This document shows, in pieces, positions 13,372 through 26,182 of a stretch of 64,000 nt of DNA. The DNA comes from Echinometra lucunter (taxonomy: Eukaryota; Echinodermata; Echinoidea; Camarodonta; Echinometridae). Under the pieces are notes generated by a model. The model was not told the DNA's origin, searched no databases, and saw only the letters and a list, made by a program, of their open reading frames with translations. The stretch spans positions 27,649,510 through 27,713,509 of the forward strand of contig CM057159.1 in NCBI GenBank assembly GCA_029962745.1. Reading direction: 5' to 3'. Each line of letters begins with the position of its first letter. Position 1 is the stretch's first letter. The position numbers and the translations under genes are program-made.

Positions 13372-13413
13372 AGAACATAAAACCAATTTATAAGAACATA
13401 AAACCAATTTATA
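13372..13413 (+). repeat. Perfect 21-bp tandem duplication
   Basis: AGAACATAAAACCAATTTAT plus A occurs twice head to tail without mismatch, indicating a recent slippage or duplication event. Confidence 0.85.
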
Positions 13414-14119
13414 GATATTTGTTAAACTTGAGCATTAATTTTTAAGCATGTAGATTTTCCTTTTCTACATTACATTCTGAAAATACTCTGTATTGTTGTA
13501 TCAATGTCGATCAAAATATGATATGATTTGTGGGCAATTTTGAGCGGTCCAGACTGTATTATTACGTTATTATTTTGAGGCAGACGGGAGTAAATTAACT
13601 TTGTACCAAACACCTCTACCCCTGATCATAATCAAATCGTGTTTTCTCTCGCGATCTCAACTTTTTCATGACACCTTTTAGTCATTTCCCCAGTCCAATT
13701 ACGCCAATTTATCCGTATCGGGGGGCAGCATGTGTACCGGAAACTCTAGCGGAAAGAGAGAAATGTTTCCGCGGTGTTTACCCCGTTGCGTTCAGTCTAC
13801 CAGGTCCTCTCTCCCTGCTCCAAGCAGCAGCTAGCGTTTGTACCTTCATTTTGGCAATGCCAGTTGTGTGAGTTTGTGTCAGGTCGCATTACTGGAGGAA
13901 AGAATGATTGCCTGCCGCAAACAAACAAACACTCAAAACATGTCGCCTTGAAAAATTCACGATGAAAGATTTCAGTGGGCTTCGGATATATGATAACATC
14001 ATATTTTGTTGCCTTTGTCTTTACAATATTTAAACAGAAATATTTTTCTGCCAATGTTTTCAATATACGAGTTCGTTTAATGAAAGTGATTTATCTTTCT
14101 GAATATGTGTCATGTATTG

Positions 14120-14355
14120 GGTAGGGGCCATGGGAGGGGGGGGAGGCTGCAGCCCCCCCCCCCCCCCACACACACAATTTCGGCTAATAAAAGGAAAAAA
14201 AAGAAGAACTTAATATCTAAATTGTAAATTGCTCATTTCATAGGCTTGCAAAACCATAAAACCCCAAAGGCTGAGCCCCCTGAACCTCTGCCAGGGGCCC
14301 TAGAACCCCTGGACTCCGCCTGTTTGGGTGTCGACCCCCCCCCCTCCCCCACTCT
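14120..14355. repeat. C/G-run region, possible degenerate repeat
   Basis: Begins with a G-rich/C-rich palindrome around CTGCAG (14138-14168) and ends with a C11 run. The middle holds GAGCCCCCTGAACC and GGGGCCCTAGAACCCCTGGA phrases that look like a dispersed repeat. Identity unknown. Confidence 0.35.
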
Positions 14356-15089
14356 CAAAAACGTTCCGCGGCAACTGCATGATAATAATGATACCTAAAG
14401 CAGTTAAATCATGCTTAAAAGATACAAAAGTCAATTAAATTTTTTTTTTTTTAAATCAGCTAAGATATTATTTGTGCTTATTAAAAACATGTCCCTCTCA
14501 TTTCTTTCTTTAAAAAAAAGGAAGCACAATAATCGCTTTTTGCTAAAGCACGTCAGTCGGTATGAGATGAACGTAATGTCAAATTAAAAAAAATGACTGG
14601 AAAACAAGTATTTCTTACTGGGGAAAGAAAATCTCACGGAATGCTGTGTCATGAGTAGCCATGGTACAGGGATGGAGCATCTCCACTTTTAATTCTAGGC
14701 AATCAGTGGATGCAGGCCATTCTTGTGTGAAAATGTGATATAAAAAATGGCTCGTAGTAGGTGTTCAGCATTATATTGTCAGTAAATGTTTGTCAGATGT
14801 GAAAATGTGAATGTAAGGTAAGAGAAGCAGGAGACAATTATGATGTAACCCAAGAAGAAATCAAAAGAGGGATAAAACAATGAAAGAAAAAGAGAGGAGA
14901 AAATGAAATGAAAAGAACGTATAAGGTCGTGGAGCTTGAAACAGCCGACTCGAGACTGAACTTGTATGTCGTCCATGGTCAAATCGCTCTCATTATCATA
15001 CCATCATAAAATCACCGCCACACAGTAATTATCCGCTATCTGCAGGTGCTTTTGCGCTGATGGACGAGTTGATTTTGCGGCCGAGTCCA

Positions 15090-15105
15090 GTGAGTCACGT
15101 GACTG
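15090..15105. promoter_or_regulatory. Palindromic E-box GTCACGTGAC
   Basis: A perfect 10-bp palindrome with a CACGTG core, the consensus for bHLH-ZIP factors of the USF/MITF/MYC class. A binding role is inferred only from the motif; no gene is nearby. Confidence 0.25.
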
Positions 15106-16529
15106 TTTTAGACGACATTAACTTTTGAGCATGTTAACATTGGGAGCACCATTGTGTTTGTAGCTGTAAGGAAATGGCGCTCTGTGAAATGAAGATTCGT
15201 ATATCCCTCATCGTTGTCGATTTTGAATAGGTATACTCGAGACATTCGATCAAAGGTCTGAAAAAATAGGCCATGCAAAACTGTAATATTACTCTCAGCT
15301 ACGAATTTTCAGGTTATTGTCATCTATTTAGGTATCTGGACGAATGCGTTTTACATAATCACCCTATATTCCACGATCACATAACGCCGATGTGCGCTTC
15401 AGGAAGGTTTTAGAATTTTTGACTTTAACTATATCAGTGGTTGATAAATATCGAATTAAAAAGAATAACAAAGATTCTGATTTTCTGATTTTCTCATGAT
15501 TTTCATTAACAGTAATGGTCATTAAACATCATTTTAAAAAACAGGTTGAAAAATGAATGTGGGTATGTCAGTAGGCATTACTCCAAATAGCGCAGGAAAT
15601 CTTTCCTGCTGTGCACGCATGCATCTGTAACGTTCTTAAATACCTTGGTATTCAAAATGCTTATGTATCTTTGATATTGTTCATCAAACAATGAAAATAA
15701 TAACTTGAAATTTCGCACGTATTTCATTATTTATTCAGTTCCTGCATTAAAGTTGACACGCACGCAGCATTATGAATGCATTGTTTAGTAAAAACTCTTT
15801 CATCCTGGAGTTATTTTCAAAGACTCACCTGTTATATTAAGCATTCATGTTTTAAAAATCATATTAATCATAAATATGGAAAGTGATATCATTATCACAT
15901 AAAATCAGATAAAAGGTAGAAAGATTATGGGCCAGACTGCGAGCGCGGAAGGCGACAAAAATCTTTGGATGTTTTCCAAGTGAAAATAAAATAATTTTCA
16001 ACATTAAGCCACCACATAATGTTCCTGATCGAATTCAGTCCGCAGGCTTTCACAGTTTTTGAAACACGTTTTGATATCATGGCCACCCTTGATTCATACA
16101 TAAGTGATTTAAACAACGAGGAAATGCTGGATAATTGAGCATCGTTATATCGGACATGATATTGGATAGGTTCTTTTGCCAGACACAGTGTTATTCAATT
16201 TCGATAGGAGTGAGCGGGAGGGGGAAACGATTTTAATAGCTTGGAAAGTGAATGCCTGGATATTGTCATAACAATCAAGCACTCGTATTTGATTGGTGAA
16301 AAGTCGTAAAATTTATTTGGAACCAAGTCAAATATGTTATTGAACCGCTCTTTGAATTAAATTCGGATTTTCTGATCTACAACTAAATATTTTCAGTCAG
16401 TGGTTCATATTCATTCAATTATTTTCCTCATTGCTATGATTTGTATTTTATTTCTCACCAGTATACATGGTATATGGTATATATATAGTTTAATACAGAA
16501 AATGGTACCCGACTTCGAATTAATTCTTT

Positions 16530-17105
16530 AACATTTAATTATGGTAAAAGATGTTTCGTTTATCGAGGCGCTTAGTTGTGGAATGCTCTCGAAAAGAAAA
16601 TACCACTTTGTGTCACATTAACTTCCTTTAAAAACTATCTCAAAACCTTGATATCCCGCTGTCTGGCTAAACTACTTATAATGACCCCTGTATTCTGCCT
16701 CCCTCTTCCGGCCCCCTTTTTCCCCTTCTATACACATTCGCTTTTATTCGTTTTTATTCATTTTTGGAATGTATATATGTTTTTAACCTTCATTTGCTTG
16801 GTGTTGCTTGTTGTTGTTTCTTTTTTCTTTTTTGATCCATATATTCCAGTTATTTTATCCGTTAACTTTAAATTCGATGTGAGTTTACATAGTTACGTTT
16901 CTTTTCTTCTTTTTTTTTTCTTAAGTATTTTTAAATAATATTTACTTATCTATGTATTGTATTGTTGTGTTATTATCATTTTGTTCCTGTATAAGTATTG
17001 TTGTTGTTTTTTTAATGTGTGAATGGACCCCTACGAAAAACAACACTTTGCTGATAGGGTGTTCCGTCCCACAAGTGGTAAATAAATAAATAAATAAATA
17101 ATGAA
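16530..17105 (+). mobile_element. LINE 3' fragment
   Basis: Plus-strand codons near 16573-16680 read LWNALEKKIPLCVTLTSFKN and then YLKTL, the C-terminal signature of CR1/L2-type reverse transcriptases (LWN.LP..I...LTSFK..LKT). About 400 bp of T-rich 3' UTR follow, ending in GGGTGTTCCGTCCCACAAG and an (AAAT)n tail at 17081-17103. The 5' part is missing. Confidence 0.6.
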
Positions 17106-19764
17106 AATAAAGGTGACTTCTGAAATAAAAATAATATAAACTCATCAAAGTCATCTTCGTGTTCTCAATGGCTTATCCTCTCAACCGAGTAATCAGTTAG
17201 AAATCATAATAAGATTTTTTTTTTCCCATTTAAACTATTACTGCAGTTACCATGATGTCTTTTTTCTCAGAATGTAATCTTCTGATATTGTTATATTTTC
17301 ACTTGCATTCATGAGGAAATCCAGAAAGAGGATTTTTCTTGAAGTTAAAATGATTCACAATGGAAAGGTGATAGTAGCATGAAGATGTAGGGCAATCATC
17401 CCACACAGATTGTAGGGAATGCGATCCCTGAGTTGGCAACTCTATTTATTTGATGTGGGCTAGTTTCATCTCATTTGTCTGTGCTGTCAGAGGAAGAATC
17501 TCCCAAATGCCACCAACAAATCCTTAGTTATGCGCTATTACCAACAAAGTATCATTTTACGGGCAATAATAGCCTCATAATTGCCCGGGTTTAGACATTC
17601 GGCAACTGTTTCCCTGAAGTCCAAGTCACTCAACACCACACGTCATCGAGTTTGTGGGACTATCAATTCGAACAGGCCAAATCCCGCTCTCAAAATGGTG
17701 GGTGTGGGCAGATCTGTCGCCAATCAACGAAGGATCAGAACGATAAACTACCGAGATTTGGAGCGCCAATAATCCACCTTCTTCTTCTTTGACAACTACA
17801 AATTGTTGCTTTCTGTGAGAGGAACAATGCGCATTATTGATTGGTAGATCAACTGGAGTAAATCCAGAAGACAACTGACGTGGTGTGCCAGAGGATGGAT
17901 TCTTTGGATGCTAGCTGTGACCCCCAAATGACAGTCTTCTTGTACTTCTATTTTTTCATGTCACCTTACTGTTATTTAGGACTTTATTTCTTTCACCTGT
18001 GATCAACGAAAAAAAGGTGACAGTAATCATGATGATTGTATTTTGCGGGTTGAAGATAAAGGGACTTTCGATTATCGTTAACAAAAAAATTTAATGATAT
18101 TCAATTCAATCATTTTGATGAATTAAAAAAGTGATGGTTTATATAATTCCAAGGTGGTTTGTCACTTTTGTTAGAAAATAAATCATATCTGTTATAACTT
18201 CTAAATGAATGAATAAATGGGTTCCTTTTCGGGATGTGACTACTGCAATTTTATATTCCGAAATTGCTCTTCAACCATGGGTGTCATTCCGGTTTTTTTT
18301 TTTTTTTTTTTTTTTGGGGGGGGGGGGTGAATACACTAAATATTTGCTTTGAAGCAAAGGAAGGTCCTCAGCTTAAAAGTGGTGAGGGACATACCCCCAA
18401 ATAAAAATTTGCTGACAAATCTATTTCAGGTTTCTCTGTTTCTAAAATTAGGGGGATATACCCTACTGGCCTTTTCAGGTGCCTTTTTCCGTTTTTTTTT
18501 TTTTTTTTTTGGGGGGGGGACACACTCTATCCTGCTCTACTGTATAACCCACCCCTATTTTTTTTCAACATTCATTGAAGAGGTTGAAAGGCTTTTTTAC
18601 AATTGAGGTTCCATTTCAAAGCCTGGGTAAGAAGTGGCAATTTGAAATGTTTTGTCGAAAAGGATTAGGATTATAAAATGTTTTTTTAATCGTTAAAACT
18701 CCCTTTATTTCAAACCTTTAAATTCCATTTTAAGACATCATAACCACTCTATATTCCACTTTCTATACGTCAGAAGAATATTGTACCTCCTCTGAAAAAA
18801 CCCGCAACCAAACCTACTCTGCAACATCATTTATTACATTTTTCCTTTCTGCAAATAAAGATATCTTCAAATCATCCTCTGAACCACCCATCTATAAATA
18901 CACACTTTAAACAAATTTGACAACTCTCCCGTGCCTTGATAACAAAATATAGCTCTGAGGATAGGTATTAATAGATCAATATGTGGGACTGTGATGACAA
19001 ACCGAAGTTCGACCTCGTTTAACCCGATGCGTGCCACAGCTACTTTGGAGTGTATTTTGATAACATCTCATATTCCAACAACAAGCAAACGGTTAAGGAA
19101 CCTTACATTTCCCTGCGGTCCTGGGCCACGGATGAGAAAATGAATTTATTTTATGAGACTTTCAGGAGAGTGAACAAAAATGAAGCCAACCAAAAATAAA
19201 TGTCATCGGAATTTTGAAAGAGGAGGAAATATCTAACGAATATGATTGGATAATTAGTTGTAACTTGGGTGGCAGGTAACGATAAATAAGTGCTGAAGGT
19301 GCTAATTGAAAAGCTGTTTATGCAATAATGGATTGATACTGTTACTTCTGCCAAGAGCGTTTGAGGCCGGAATTCGATAACGACGGGTGCAAACGGTGCA
19401 GGAGGATCAGGAAAGGTAGGTGGATGGGTGGAGAAGATCCGCATATCACAAGCACGTTAATGTTAATGGAGTTAATAAATGAAATGGCGCCATATTCATG
19501 ATACAGCACAAAAGGAAATTCAAGGCGTCACCTATCGAAGCCTGCTTATTTTTATTCTGACTTCGGGGAACACTGAAATAACGATAACAGTAAACGCTTT
19601 ATAAATTTGAATAATATTCTCTCACGTCTCTATCAGTACAATTACAATATCTTCTTCACTAGAAGTTATATGACTGTGATTAAAAAATGAAGTTATAAGA
19701 ACTCGGGCCATTACTTTTCTTACATTACCCGAGATTGGGAGATATTAACTGGCAATCTTCTTTA
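17106..19764. other. No gene recognised
   Basis: 17510-17890 is a non-repetitive block of more balanced composition without a long open frame. Two T/G fused homopolymers at 18293-18519. Rest AT-rich. Confidence 0.5.
18293..18327 (+). repeat. T23-G12 fused homopolymer
   Basis: A run of about 23 T directly followed by 12 G. A second such junction, T19G9, lies at 18492-18519. Confidence 0.95.
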
Positions 19765-20213
19765 TGCTAGGAGTCCACTGGGCCGGCGCCAGTTCGCGCC
19801 AGTTCGCGCCAATGCAATTTGCTGTGGCGCCTAGTGTCGCCAATAAGGTGCCTAGTGGCGTGCAGTGGCTCAAACTGCCTCCCAACTGGCTCGTGGTGGC
19901 TCGTAACGGCGCCAAATTTGAATTTGGCGGCAAGGAAATTTCAAAATGTTTAAAATTTTCGTCGCGCCACTTGCATCGAGCAATCAGCGCGAAGTGTCCA
20001 CCAAGTGGCACCAAATGGCGCAAACAATCCGCCTATTGGAATCCACTGGAATGTAATGGCGCACGCCATGTGACACCTAGTTTATTCCACTTGGCGACAC
20101 ACAACATGCCGAGCGGACATTAATTCGGCGCCACAGCGAGCCACTACGCGCCAATCACATAGTCTTTGGCGCGAACTGGCGCGAACTGGCGCCGGCCCAG
20201 TGGACTCCTAGCA
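19765..20213. mobile_element. GC-rich MITE with near-perfect long terminal inverted repeats
   Basis: A 449-bp element. The left end begins TGCTAGGAGTCCACTGGGCC and continues through GGCGCCAGTTCGCGCC repeats; the right end is its exact reverse complement for more than 45 bp. It is flanked by TTA on both sides (19762-19764 and 20214-20216), a candidate 3-bp target duplication as in PIF/Harbinger-type elements. The interior is packed with GGCGC and GTGGC words and CpG, in sharp contrast to the AT-rich surroundings. It has no coding capacity, so it would be non-autonomous. The near-identical ends suggest recent insertion. Confidence 0.85.
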
Positions 20214-20385
20214 TTAAATTGTCAAGATATGTGATGTATATGTTTTGAGGTATTCCATGCATTTTACATATTTCTTTAAACTGTACAGCCAGGCAGAGAG
20301 AAATGTGTTTCAGAAAAGATGATAATTTTCATATTTTAGTCATAATAAGCATCGCTTCTTTGTATAACCTCCTTCTTCTAATCCC

Positions 20386-20420
20386 CCCTCTCTCTCTCCC
20401 TCTCTCTCACTCTCTTTCTT

Positions 20421-20459
<39 letters not shown>

Positions 20460-20462
20460 CTC
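20386..20462 (+). repeat. (CT)n microsatellite
   Basis: CT-rich tract with a (CT) core of about 15 units. Confidence 0.9.
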
Positions 20463-21553
20463 CCGTTCCTATAACTCTTACTTCCATTCTGTCTCCACGA
20501 GAACCGCTGCTCATGGAAAGTGCACTTCACCTTTCCATTTCGAGGTGATGAGGAGGTGTTTACACTGACCTTCCATTGAAACACACTCGACAGTGACGGG
20601 TAGACTTGCATTATTTTGTATGAACAAATCCTATAGTTCGCTGCTTTCACTCGTGTTTTCTTCCGATTTTTTCATAGACTTCTAAGACCGAGAATCGAAA
20701 TATTAAGATGAAGACAAGTGTACCCTCCTACCGATCCTTTAGAAATCTAATTGATATATTACTGATTCTAAAGTTTCTAGTGAGAATGAACTGTCATCTT
20801 TTCTCATATTCTTCAAGAATACTAGTGATGGTGGTGATAGTCTGCAGGCTCAGATCCTCTTTTAGCACTGAATAAAAAATCATTCTAAAAACATGATAGA
20901 CACAGTGAATCTAGCCCAATTTTCCCCGTCTCTGGCTGTAACAGTATGTGTTGCAGTTAAGGGTTAATGAAGGTCCCGTATAGACTGCATTCTTCGCAGT
21001 TTTGAAGACATTGTATTTCACATTATGACAGGCAACGGTTTGTGCAAGTAAACTTTTATCATAATTAACTGAATCCTGAATAATATCATTTTAGATTTCA
21101 AAAAGCAGCTAAAACTATTTATCGAGTCTGTAAAACTAGTCTATCCGAGCTGGGACAGCAAAGGCACTAACCTGTTTGGTAAAAATTGTCCCGAATTACC
21201 TGTCTTCAGATATGACCTTGGCAAATAAAATCGCGTTATGGTCATAATTGCTGAAGATAAAATCTGGAAAATAATGAAAGAGAGTGAGGAGAGGTAGAGA
21301 GAGAAAGAGGCTGAGGTTGAGCGGTGAGAGAATAATTAGGCAGTTAAAATTTAGGGTGTCGCCATCAAATTAAGAATATTTCTACAAATCTTCTTTTGAA
21401 ATGAAAATAATTCTACCCAGAGGCCTCACCAACGATTATCTTAATCACAGAATGATTGATGGATTGATGGAGGTGCACGCCCAGTGGTTTGAAGAGTTTT
21501 GAGAAAATGAATAAAGTTGGCAAAGATGATAAAGAACTCGAAAAAGTTCTAGG

Positions 21554-21562
21554 TCTCTCTCT

Positions 21563-21636
<74 letters not shown>

Positions 21637-21640
21637 GCCT
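21554..21640 (+). repeat. (CT)n microsatellite
   Basis: About 87 bp of CT dinucleotides with scattered T insertions; open frames over it on both strands are artefacts. Confidence 0.95.
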
Positions 21641-23000
21641 CTCCATTTCTTGCTCATTCTCCATCCTGATTACGATGATCATGATGATGGTAGATTTGCA
21701 TTCTGCTGTAGACCAGCCAGTAACCATGGTAACTATGGCTATCAGATGCTATCACACACCTGGACGTAGATGTGATTAGTAGTGGTGAACCTAAATGAGA
21801 TGATATCGCCGACAAGTGATGATTTAACTCTTTATAATGATCTCTTTATACTGTCAGCTAGTTAGTACCACAATGATGTGCAGAAATATAGACATGACGC
21901 TTGAACCTATTATAGGACTGAGTCATCAGACATGAATGATCAAACAGCAGCACATACTCGGATGCATGGAAGCTAAGCTATATTTGGGTATTTAAGAAAC
22001 AACTTCAGCTAATCTTAAATAGAAATTAGAATCATTTTTTGTAATCATCGGATTGAAATCGGATAGATAACCGGTAATGTTCAACCGATTACAATGGTAT
22101 ACAAGTTGACAAAAAATTGATATTTTGTGCAATTTAATTCAAATTTCACACTGATGAACTCAAAATTCATGGTAATGTATTCAAAACAGTAAATTCAGCA
22201 TGTTAAGATTGAAAAAAAAATCAATTCAAAAAATGATGTTAAGAAATATCATATGCTAATCATTAATGAAGTTCGCCATATCAATGACGCCACCACTTCC
22301 TCTTCTTAACTACATCCAAACCGGTCCCGTTATTGTCACGTTGCGTCGAAGAGCAATCGTTTTATTGTTGTTTGTTATCACCAAGGGTATGGACGCAATT
22401 AACACAAAAGTACGGACATTATCATGATTATATAAGATGTTTCCTTCAAGTTCACTTCAAGAGGATGCTGCTAGTTACACCTGTCACGTTCACAGTGGCC
22501 AAACCGAGTTCAAGCTACTGACAAAGTTCAGTCATTGTCAGCAACAACGTCAGATTTTACAATACATGTAAACATGCACACCTATTTCCAAAAGCTAAAC
22601 ATTCACCATTCGATGTTGTACGGGGGTGACAGAGTAAAGTGCGCCCGTTTGCCGAGTAAAGGCTTGCTCATATATGAGACGACAAATCCCCGAAACAAAT
22701 CCCTTCGACATTTTAGTGTTCAGATAATTATGGCGCAACAAATCACTCCACTTATCATGGGCTGATTTGTTATGAACGTGAAGAGAGTTTTGTCAAAAGT
22801 TGCGCAGACAAACTCATGACAACATATTTTGTGCTAACGATTGGTCCACAGCTTTTTGCAGCCAGGCCACAAAAAAGAAATGTATCCTGCCTCGGCGACT
22901 TTTTTTTTTTTTTTTGGTCGCCTCATATCCCATAGACTTGTACACTAAACATGTTGCGGGCATGTGTCTCCTCATACCTGAACAAGCCTAACTACACTTT

Positions 23001-23215
23001 GAAGGCGTGGTCTCAGGTTGATGGTCATCTACGTTGGATAAGGCAGTTGTCACTGCGCTTTGCAAAGGGTACTGCGAGTGACAGAGAAGTATTAACCATT
23101 CTGCCGTATATTAACAAATTTTAAAGACGTGGTTACTGGTTGACTATCATCTACGTTATACGATTCAAGAAGCATCGTCACTGTGGGCAAGGGTATTTTG
23201 CCGGTTTTCTGGCGA
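23001..23215 (+). repeat. Diverged tandem duplication, about 122-bp period
   Basis: A segment starting GAAGGCGTGGTCTCAGGTTG and continuing ATGGTCATCTACGTT recurs 122 bp later as AAAGACGTGGTTACTGGTTG and ACTATCATCTACGTT. Both copies continue with a similar GTCACTG(C/T)G...AAGGGTA block. No coding content recognised. Confidence 0.5.
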
Positions 23216-24676
23216 ATTCAGACAGGAACACAAACGGCATCTGGCGTTTCTTCAGGACCTTTTGTTGCTGATGTTGTCATTTGTCAGAGATTTCTCATGA
23301 TTTTGCCCTTTCTTCTATACATAACCCTGGATCTGCTCCTGTTGAAGTGAACCCTTTTTATCAACGTGTATGAAAGCATGTCACCTCTCCCCATCCCCCC
23401 CCCAAAAAAAAACAACAACACTCATACACAATTTGCCATAATTATTTCCACAAATAAGTAAACGTTTTGTCATTCCACTTGCATAAGTTCCTAGATGCCA
23501 AACGAACTCTGCATAGCTTTAAAGCCCACTTTCGTCACGCCAAATAAGTAATCCATTCACAAGGACATACCGTATTACATCCATGAGATTGGTCTGATCC
23601 CTTAGTGCAAACTCAGGTTTCTTATTGGGTTAAAGGGGAAATAAAACATTTATATGTATGTCTGGGTTATGTCATGATGTAACTATCATCACCAATTTAT
23701 GACAGGAAAGATATGAGATGAATTCAAATTATGGATAAATGCATGGGCATAATTATGGTTGTATCAAATTATGTAGATATGTCGTCCTGCAGTGTACATT
23801 TTCTTCGATTTTCTATTCGTCACAACACTTCTTTATTTGTTTATTTTTTTTATTTTTTTAAAACTACATCCTCTTTGTGCTACACTTGCAAAGGGCGAAT
23901 TGTGTAATTTCAAATGTACAATACATCAACAAAAAGTGTGTGTATAATACATTCATCTTTGCAACCAGTCAGAATAAACACGGAAAGAAGCTTTGGCAAA
24001 TACAGGTAATTTATCTAGAAAAAAAGGAACCGTGATATTTATAAGAACATACTTTAAAGATCGATTTCTTTTCAATAAGAAAGTGAGGAATGAATCGTTC
24101 TGTGACATAGTGCTAATTTATCAAGTTTCTAAGAAGAACATTGTTCACCTCTTTAAGAGAACAGGATCGAATCGACTTGGTGCCGGGTCAAACTATTAGC
24201 GAGAGCACCCCGGACCAAGTTGCTGCAATTTTTCGTCACCGTGTGAGCTTTACGCGAAGAGGCAAGCTTAAGACGGGGTAAGACCAACCAAATCCTAGAC
24301 GGAAGGAGCAGGGAGGTGGAGGTATTATCAGAGTCCATTTTCAATTTGGAGAATGTCGACGAGATTCAGATTGTTGTCATCATCGATTTCGAGTAGAAGG
24401 TCGACGCGCAAGGGGAGGGGGTAATTTTATGATGGATGGGGATTCGATCGAGTAGTGGTGATGATGTTGACGATGATAATCACGATGACTGTGCGTGGTG
24501 TGATGATTTCAGTGATATAATGATGATGAGAATGAATGATGATGAGGAGGAGGGTGGTAGGATGGTCATCTATTACTGGCTATTACTGAAAATAATAGCT
24601 AGTGATGTATAAGCTGATATTCATTGTGAAAAATTCTACCTATCTATCTATCCAGTTATTTTCTCCCGGTTCGGAT

Positions 24677-24883
24677 GTTAATTGAAACATCTCTCTACAT
24701 AACTCTGCTTTCTGCCATTCTGATGCACTCTTGCAGTTTTAGTACACTCCATTTCTTGATGTTCTCTTCCCAGTTTATTCTGGGTTTCTCTCTCGGTCTA
24801 TTTCACGTTCTACTTTTTCCCTCTAACATATCTTTTAAGAGACTTTGGTGCCTTTTAACGTGACCACAGTATTTGGTCACGTT
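24677..24883 (-). mobile_element. LINE reverse transcriptase C-terminal remnant
   Basis: On the minus strand codons read KYCGHVKRHQSLLKDMLEGK, then (after a stop) NRPREKPRINWEENIKKW and LKLQECIRMAESR. This matches the end of many invertebrate LINE polyproteins (GHV.R......EGK...RGRPR..W.DNI..W.......C...A..R..WR). Two stop codons show that it is dead. The 5' boundary runs into a perfect hairpin at 24854-24886. Confidence 0.6.
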
Positions 24884-24886
24884 AAA
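24854..24886. repeat. Perfect 12-bp hairpin
   Basis: TTTAACGTGACC and GGTCACGTTAAA flank a 9-base loop. It lies at the 5' edge of a dead LINE fragment. Confidence 0.7.
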
Positions 24887-24895
24887 GTTTAAATT

Positions 24896-24935
24896 ACGTG
24901 AGTGTTAATAACATTTTGCATGATTACACTCACGT
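24896..24935. repeat. Perfect 10-bp hairpin next to the previous one
   Basis: ACGTGAGTGT pairs with ACACTCACGT across a 20-base loop, ten bases after the 24854-24886 hairpin. Both share the ACGTGA core. Confidence 0.6.
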
Positions 24936-25927
24936 TTCTTGTTGATATGACTAAAACAGTGAATCCATGATCAGCAACAGAAAAAATGGTATAATGATGA
25001 GAACAACTGAGGTATAATGGTGTTGATAACGGCTGCTTTAATTTTTAAAAATATTTTTAAAAGGGGGTCCAGGGGCATTTATTTCTCATTTTTATTATGT
25101 TTTTAATCACAATGCTATTCAAGATCTGTTGAAATCGATTATTGAGGTAAATTGGTAATGATAAATCTTTATGTCATAAAGTTTGATGTGAGGAGACTAC
25201 TTAATACCTATTGCGGCGCGAATGGAAGAATAAAGTTGCCTTCAAGTGGTCTTTATACCCTTTGAAGATAATCTTCATAATGGTATTCAAAGATAGTAGG
25301 CTAAGGCTGCAACGACAGTAAATTAGATCATTTCATTCATGCTATTTTGCAATGTCATAAATGGCGTCTGAAAATGATTCAGACGATGAGGTAATTACTA
25401 GCTGGAAAATTGATCGCTTTTCCTTCAAATCTGATTCCATGGAGCCGACATAATAACCATTAACCCTACGCCGCTTAGAGTTTCCTTATCGTTTGTTTAA
25501 AGATGTAAAGACGCGCGAAACCTTATCTGGAGAATGAACCCGAAAACAAAAACTATTAGCGGACGAGCCTGGATTTAAGATGAACGAGCCTGGCTTTTAT
25601 CAAACGACACTTATGCGGCAATTAACGTCTTATTCGCAGGCTCCTTGCATGATTAAGATTTGCCAGCACAGATTTCCATTCTTCATGGCTGTGGTGTGAT
25701 TTTGGAGGGTTAGATATTAATGGTGGGCTTTAGATAGGTCTTCAGAAAATCCATTAAACGTTGCTAAACAAAAGTAATCGACTGTGTATTGCAGCAAGTT
25801 GCACGAGTTTGGTTTCAGAGATGAGAGAAAAATACCATATCACGAATATCATGATGCCATAGATGCACTCGCTTTTTGGCGAAGAAAAGAGGAAGAGGGA
25901 GAGAGAGGGGGGATGGAGTGAGGGAAG

Positions 25928-25960
<33 letters not shown>

Positions 25961-26182
25961 GAAAGGGGGGAAGAGAAAGCGTGTGAGAGAGGGATGGGAG
26001 GGAGTTCTATCGTCGCACACTAAAATCAAAATTTGTTTGTTTGCTTTTATTTCTGCGTTCTGATAACACAACACAAATTATACATGTTTACATAAATATT
26101 ACATGAATAAAAGGTCATATACAATATATTTTATACGGTAAAAATTATATAAAGGATACAAACAAGAACAGAGAATATAATA
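24936..26182. other. No gene; possible regulatory block
   Basis: 25360-25720 is unique, balanced sequence with TAATTACTAG, CTTATC, TTGTTTA and GATTAAG words, unlike the AT-rich flanks. Not coding in any frame for a useful length. Confidence 0.4.
25883..25996 (+). repeat. (GA)n / poly-G purine tract
   Basis: GA repeats with G10-G12 runs; almost pure purine on the plus strand. Confidence 0.9.

Larger units (their letters stand above)
11801..16529. other. No gene; unique DNA with short purine tracts
   Basis: GA-rich stretches near 12590-12735 create a spurious 141-codon Ser/Leu-rich frame on the minus strand. Otherwise unique AT-rich DNA. Confidence 0.5.
20217..24676. other. No gene; CT microsatellites and unique DNA
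   Basis: Apart from the listed repeats and tandem duplication, nothing coding is recognised. 24380-24560 is rich in GAT/GATGAT words. Confidence 0.5.
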
